Shown here piece by piece: positions 60,484-64,000 of a DNA stretch of 64,000 nucleotides (positions are counted from its first letter, which is position 1; the number at the start of each line of letters is the position of its first letter). The translations under genes and the position numbers were made by a program. A model generated the notes under the pieces. It was not told the DNA's origin. It made no database searches and saw only the letters and a list, made by a program, of their open reading frames with translations. This DNA comes from Strongylocentrotus purpuratus. Taxonomy: Eukaryota; Echinodermata; Echinoidea; Camarodonta; Strongylocentrotidae. The stretch spans positions 10,044,429-10,108,428 of the forward strand of contig NW_022145613.1 of the NCBI RefSeq assembly GCF_000002235.5. Direction: 5' to 3'.

Positions 60484-63013
60484 TCAGTGCTTGATACAGA
60501 TGCACTTGGCTTCAGTGAAAAATTCCATGGATTCGTTGACCCCCTCTCGACCTACCCCAGAAGCCTTCATTCCTCCAAAAGGCATGTTGAGGTCGCGCAC
60601 CATCCAGCAGTTGGCCCAAACCGTTCCGGCCTGTACCAAAGACAGACGATATGATACACAGAACAATATAATGATAATATTTCAAATTCATACATGTATA
60701 GTGCTTGAAAACTGCTTGAATATCTCTAAGCACTTAACGGATACAGTCAAATGTGTCTATAGCGAACACCCAAAGGTAACACAAAAAGTGGCCTTTGTAG
60801 ACAGGTTCCTTCAGTACATGATTCAATGAGAAACCATTTTCAAGGGAAACAACAAATGTGGCCTTTGTAGACAGGTGGTCTTTGTAGACAGGTGGTCACT
60901 AAAGCAGGTTTGAATGTATATCATTGGATTGACTGATTCAGTCTTGCCTGCATTCTTTGTATCCGGGTCATAAAGCGATTAATACATCCACATTGACAGT
61001 GACACTAATTGCACCCTTTGGATCGACATATCACCGTCAGATTCAGGCTTGCCCACACACATTAGACGAAATTCATCAAAGAGGTTTGTCTTAGCCGATG
61101 GTCTCAACCTTCATAAGGCCTTTAAAAAAAAGATGTTGTATTGCCTTTTAGGTGCCAAAACATAGGTCGGTCGGTCAGAAATCTTTTTTTCCCAATTTTT
61201 TTTTTCTTCTCCCTCTTTGGGCTCATATTTTTCGGTTTTGAATGCTTTAAAGGTAATACAAAGTTTTGGTAAATTTTTAAAATTGGGTGGGTAGTGATTC
61301 TTTACAATTTTGATATATTTGGATGCCCCTGTGGATGTATTATAAGCACTAGAAAATTTAGCCCCTAAAACACTTCTGCTTTCGAGAAAAATTAAATCTA
61401 AAAATTTACTGGTGCTCCCGGTAAATTTTGATAAATTTCAAATAGCGCCTACGGCTGTACAATGGTAGCTGCGACCATGAAGAGCTCAGAATATGTAGTT
61501 GTGATATATCAATTTCAAACAGGAATAGCTAATCGGTCGATTTTAGTCAAGAGACATTGTTTTATAGCTTAATTAATATCTTGACCTTGAGATGGAGCTA
61601 TACAACATAAAGAGTATATTATTTACAATTTCATAACTTTAGACTCGATTTCGACCGCGACAACGATTACTTAATATTGTAGGATCGCATATGCCTTCAA
61701 TATGTTCATTTGAACCAAATCCATGACCCCATACCAAAACATTATATTACCTTTAATATTTTTATTTTTTTTAAAGGTTAAAAAAAAAACTTTTTTAAAA
61801 AGCCGACTGTAGATTTCAAGATTTTTGGGTCGGTCGCAAAGGGCAATACAACATCTTTTTTTTTAGGCCTTAGCATAGAACGTAATTGTCCACATGTCTA
61901 ATGTCCGACATACTGATTACAGCATGGTGAGTTTTGACAAACTTTTACAACTGGCTTAGCGAAGATTTCCAAGCAATAGTCAAAGTAACACCAAGTCCCT
62001 CCAAATCCATGTAAATATGCATATGGTGTAACAATATTCAGCACATCGCTATTTTTATTAATGTGAAATTACATGTATTTCATATTACCAGGGCCTTGGC
62101 TTAATTGACATTTACCATTGATCCGTATTGATCACAAGTGGTCAAATCGATCACAGAGTAACATCCTCCTATCTTTATATTACAGATTTGCGACTGATAT
62201 AATATGTCACGACTGATTAGATTCAACTAGCGATTAAAGGTAAAGACCAGTTATGGTCATGCGATTGCATTGTGAAAGAAACGTTGTGGAATCGATCAGA
62301 AAAGGTTGATCATCTAGCATCTAGCATCTGCAAGGTTCTGGAATCATCAAAATTACAAGCACTATACACAGAAAGATGTATATGGGACTACCCTATATCT
62401 CTCACAGACCATGAGAGAAACAAATTTACCAAATATATGAATTATTAGGCGGTTTCCCGGCAAATTTTTTATCATCATGTATTAGTCAAAACATATTCTT
62501 TCACATGATAGGTAATGAGAGCTTCCATTTCATTTTTTGAAATTGGGGCGTTTCCAATACTGGTCTTTACCTTTAAGGGAAGTTCACCCTGATATTGAAT
62601 TGGTTTTAATATAAGCAGAAAAATGAGATAAACATGTTGGTGAAAGTTTAAGCAAAAACCAATTAAAGATAAGAAAGATGTGAATTTGTTAACATGCAAT
62701 CAAACACAAATTAGTAACTCTATATAAAAAAAATATTTAAAAAATTGCTCCCATATGCCCTATTATTTTCATTAATATCTGATATTGCTAAACCTTTCAC
62801 TAATATGTTTATCTCATTTTTCTGCTTTTATTGATACCAACGTAATATCAGGGTGGACTTCTCCTTAAAGATAGGGTGAAGAACTCAAGTAGACCTTGAA
62901 ATGGAAAGGGTTCTCACCTGAAGTTTCTGAGACACACGATGTGTTCTTCCAACATCCTTAGTCCAGACACAAGCAGCTAGACCATACTTCACGCAGTTTG
63001 CCTTCTCAATGGC
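60484..63013 (-). CDS. ALDH8A1: Aldehyde dehydrogenase 8A1-like gene, last two coding exons
   Basis: Exon 63013-62918 encodes AIEKANCVKYGLAACVWTKD through HRVSQKLQ (32 residues, phase 0). Exon 60630-60484 encodes AGTVWANCWMVRDLNMPFGG, then MKASGVGREG, ending FFTEAKCICIKH and a stop (48 residues). This is the aldehyde dehydrogenase C-terminus. The NCWMVRDLNMPFGGMK block and KH ending match my recollection of ALDH8A1 (NCWLIRELNLPFGGMK, ending KH) better than other classes. ALDH8A1 oxidises 2-aminomuconic semialdehyde in the kynurenine pathway in the cytosol. Both exons have good borders (CAG acceptors; GTGAGA donor after the first). The catalytic cysteine, NAD-binding region and earlier exons lie beyond 64000. 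Confidence 0.88.
60965..61070 (-). mobile_element. SINE relic related to 3871-4243
   Basis: The segment AAAGCGATTAATACATCC and GATTCAGGCTTGCCCACACA aligns with the SINE body (GGATTCAGGCTTACCCGCAC) at about 3976-3999. The tRNA head and tail are missing. Weak, short match. Confidence 0.4.
61115..61871. mobile_element. MITE with AAGGCCT...GATGTTGTATTGCC ends
   Basis: AAGATGTTGTATTGCC at the left and GGCAATACAACATCTT at the right, each inside AAGGCCT/AGGCCTT and an A or T run, form inverted ends. GGTCGGTC lies inside both. It is 757 bases, non-coding, in the terminal ALDH intron. Confidence 0.75.
62235..62575. mobile_element. MITE with AAAGGTAAAGACCAGT ends
   Basis: AAAGGTAAAGACCAGT and ACTGGTCTTTACCTTT are inverted ends of about 340 bases. 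The interior matches the repeat at 23091-23330. Its right end directly abuts the TTAA of the next element. Confidence 0.75.
62577..62864. mobile_element. TTAA-flanked MITE
   Basis: GGGAAGTTCACCCTGATAT and, reverse-complemented, GGAGAAGTCCACCCTGATAT end the element. TTAA lies on both sides (62573-62576 and 62865-62868). It is 288 bases, with long imperfect arms (AGCAGAAAAATGAGATAAAC inverted). Confidence 0.8.
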
Positions 63014-63041
63014 CTGCATATGAAATGAAAGAAGAACATTT

Positions 63042-63292
63042 CGAGGGGTCAGTGACACAAAGAGGTAACTCCATATTTTGCCAAAATGAGTATTTGATAT
63101 CAAAATGTTCAGAAAAATGTTGGCTTACCAGGAAACACAAAGACTTAACTCCACCCAACACCCCATTGAAGTCCATGGCTAGTGAAACATAGACTTAACT
63201 CCTTAAGGCCCAAGTGCTCATGCAGTGACACATAAACCACTTTTTCTCAAAATGGCCAAAATGGAGTTACATCTTTGTGTCACTGACCCCTC
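63042..63292. mobile_element. Fold-back MITE, GAGGGGTCAGTGACAC ends
   Basis: GAGGGGTCAGTGACACAAAG and CTTTGTGTCACTGACCCCTC are inverted ends, and pairing continues inward (GGTAACTCCAT with ATGGAGTTAC). It is 251 bases, beginning 29 bases beyond an ALDH exon. Confidence 0.8.
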
Positions 63293-63312
63293 AATTTAAA
63301 TATCTATTATCT

Positions 63313-63400
63313 TTGTTGTAAAGAATTTTTTTGCTTGTACCCGGCCACTAGATACAGATCTTATTCTACTGGGTACAAGCCAAAAATTTCTTTACAACAA
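63313..63400. repeat. Hairpin-forming inverted repeat
   Basis: TTGTTGTAAAGAA with GCTTGTACCC pairs with GGGTACAAGC and TTTCTTTACAACAA. It is about 88 bases in the ALDH intron. Confidence 0.75.
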
Positions 63401-63520
63401 TTAAAACTTCTCCCAGGAAGCCTAACATTCAAAGCTGTTGTCCTTATGGCGGACAGATGTATAATAATAAGTCAGAATGAGCCAGGAGAGCTGAGGAATT
63501 TGCAGCCTAGTGGTAGGGGG

Positions 63521-63783
63521 AAGTGAGCATTTTTTTCTTTGTTAAATCCCCCCCCCCCCCCCCCCGAAATTTTAAAATCACGCCGACCAATATTTCGCTC
63601 ATTTGGGGGAGGGGGGTGGGAATGGGGGGGGGGGGATAGTGAGCATAAAAAAAGAGAACATTTTGCCCCCAATATTTCAATTAAAAAAATTTTTTTTTTA
63701 AATTCTTTACTTGGCAGCCCGGGGGTTGGGGGGGGGAGTAAACCCCCTAACCCCCCCCCCCCTCCCTCGTAGATCCGCCCCTG
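63521..63783 (-). mobile_element. hAT-like element end (CAGGGGCGGATCTACG), partial
   Basis: On the minus strand it starts CAGGGGCGGATCTACGAGG followed by G/C runs. The far end is unclear (C-run at 63549-63565). Related to the family at 18432. Confidence 0.5.
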
Positions 63784-64000
63784 GCCCAGCAAACAGTATG
63801 TTCAAATCCTGTAGTTCCAAGATGTTTTCTGACTTGTCTACAATTACAAGATCGAGTAAGCAATCATTATCGAATGGTAGCAATCCGAAAATGTATTTAC
63901 AAGAATTGAAACTTCTTATTTCAAATAGCTCTTCTAAATGGAGAAATCTTTATCGATAAAAACACCTGGAGCAAAAGTCATTTGAGACAATTGTGGGGTC

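Overview
The window looks like nuclear DNA of a marine deuterostome, most likely an echinoderm and probably a sea urchin. The reasons are a death-NACHT-LRR innate immune receptor gene next to a multi-SRCR receptor gene (both families are greatly expanded in sea urchins), large introns, long G/C, GA, CA and AAT tracts, tRNA-derived SINEs, and many small non-autonomous DNA transposons and fold-back elements. The species assignment is inference. Nothing here looks bacterial.

Layout. Positions 1-11,644 hold a minus-strand SRCR gene. One leader exon (11,472-11,644) is followed by at least six single-exon SRCR domains in three tandem units of about 4.19 kb, each carrying a pair of domains, LINE and SINE remnants and a purine-rich minisatellite. 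The 3' end lies beyond position 1. Positions 11,645-28,340 are transposon-rich: two LINE fossils, Tc1-, hAT- and Harbinger-like non-autonomous elements, fold-backs, inverted minisatellites and one unidentified candidate exon at 26,682-26,886 (minus). Positions 28,386-31,781 hold a complete-looking minus-strand NLR gene: three coding exons in frame, 821 residues, death domain, NACHT and a short LRR-like tail. A 1.6-kb hAT-like element follows at 32,405-34,049.

Positions 35,512-44,406 and 46,932-55,576 are two plus-strand tandem paralogues of a secreted carboxylesterase/cholinesterase-like enzyme (611 and 610 residues). Each has nine coding exons, and exons 2-9 have identical lengths and phases in the two genes. 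Both keep the Ser-Glu-His triad. Exons 3 and 4 are almost identical between the copies while the other exons I counted differ by about 16-17%, which suggests sequence homogenisation. Positions 55,577-60,480 are intergenic with an inverted minisatellite and repeats. Positions 60,484-63,013 hold the last two coding exons of a minus-strand ALDH8A1-like aldehyde dehydrogenase whose 5' part lies beyond 64,000.

The genes do not form a pathway. The SRCR and NLR genes are immune-receptor candidates, the esterases are secreted hydrolases, and ALDH8A1 belongs to tryptophan/kynurenine breakdown. The most notable structures are the mosaic SRCR array with a datable SINE insertion, the exon-limited identity between the esterases, strand-switching (palindromic) minisatellites, and a fold-back element with a tRNA-like core. 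Positions, splice sites and frames were read by eye; family names are from recalled motifs, not database searches.
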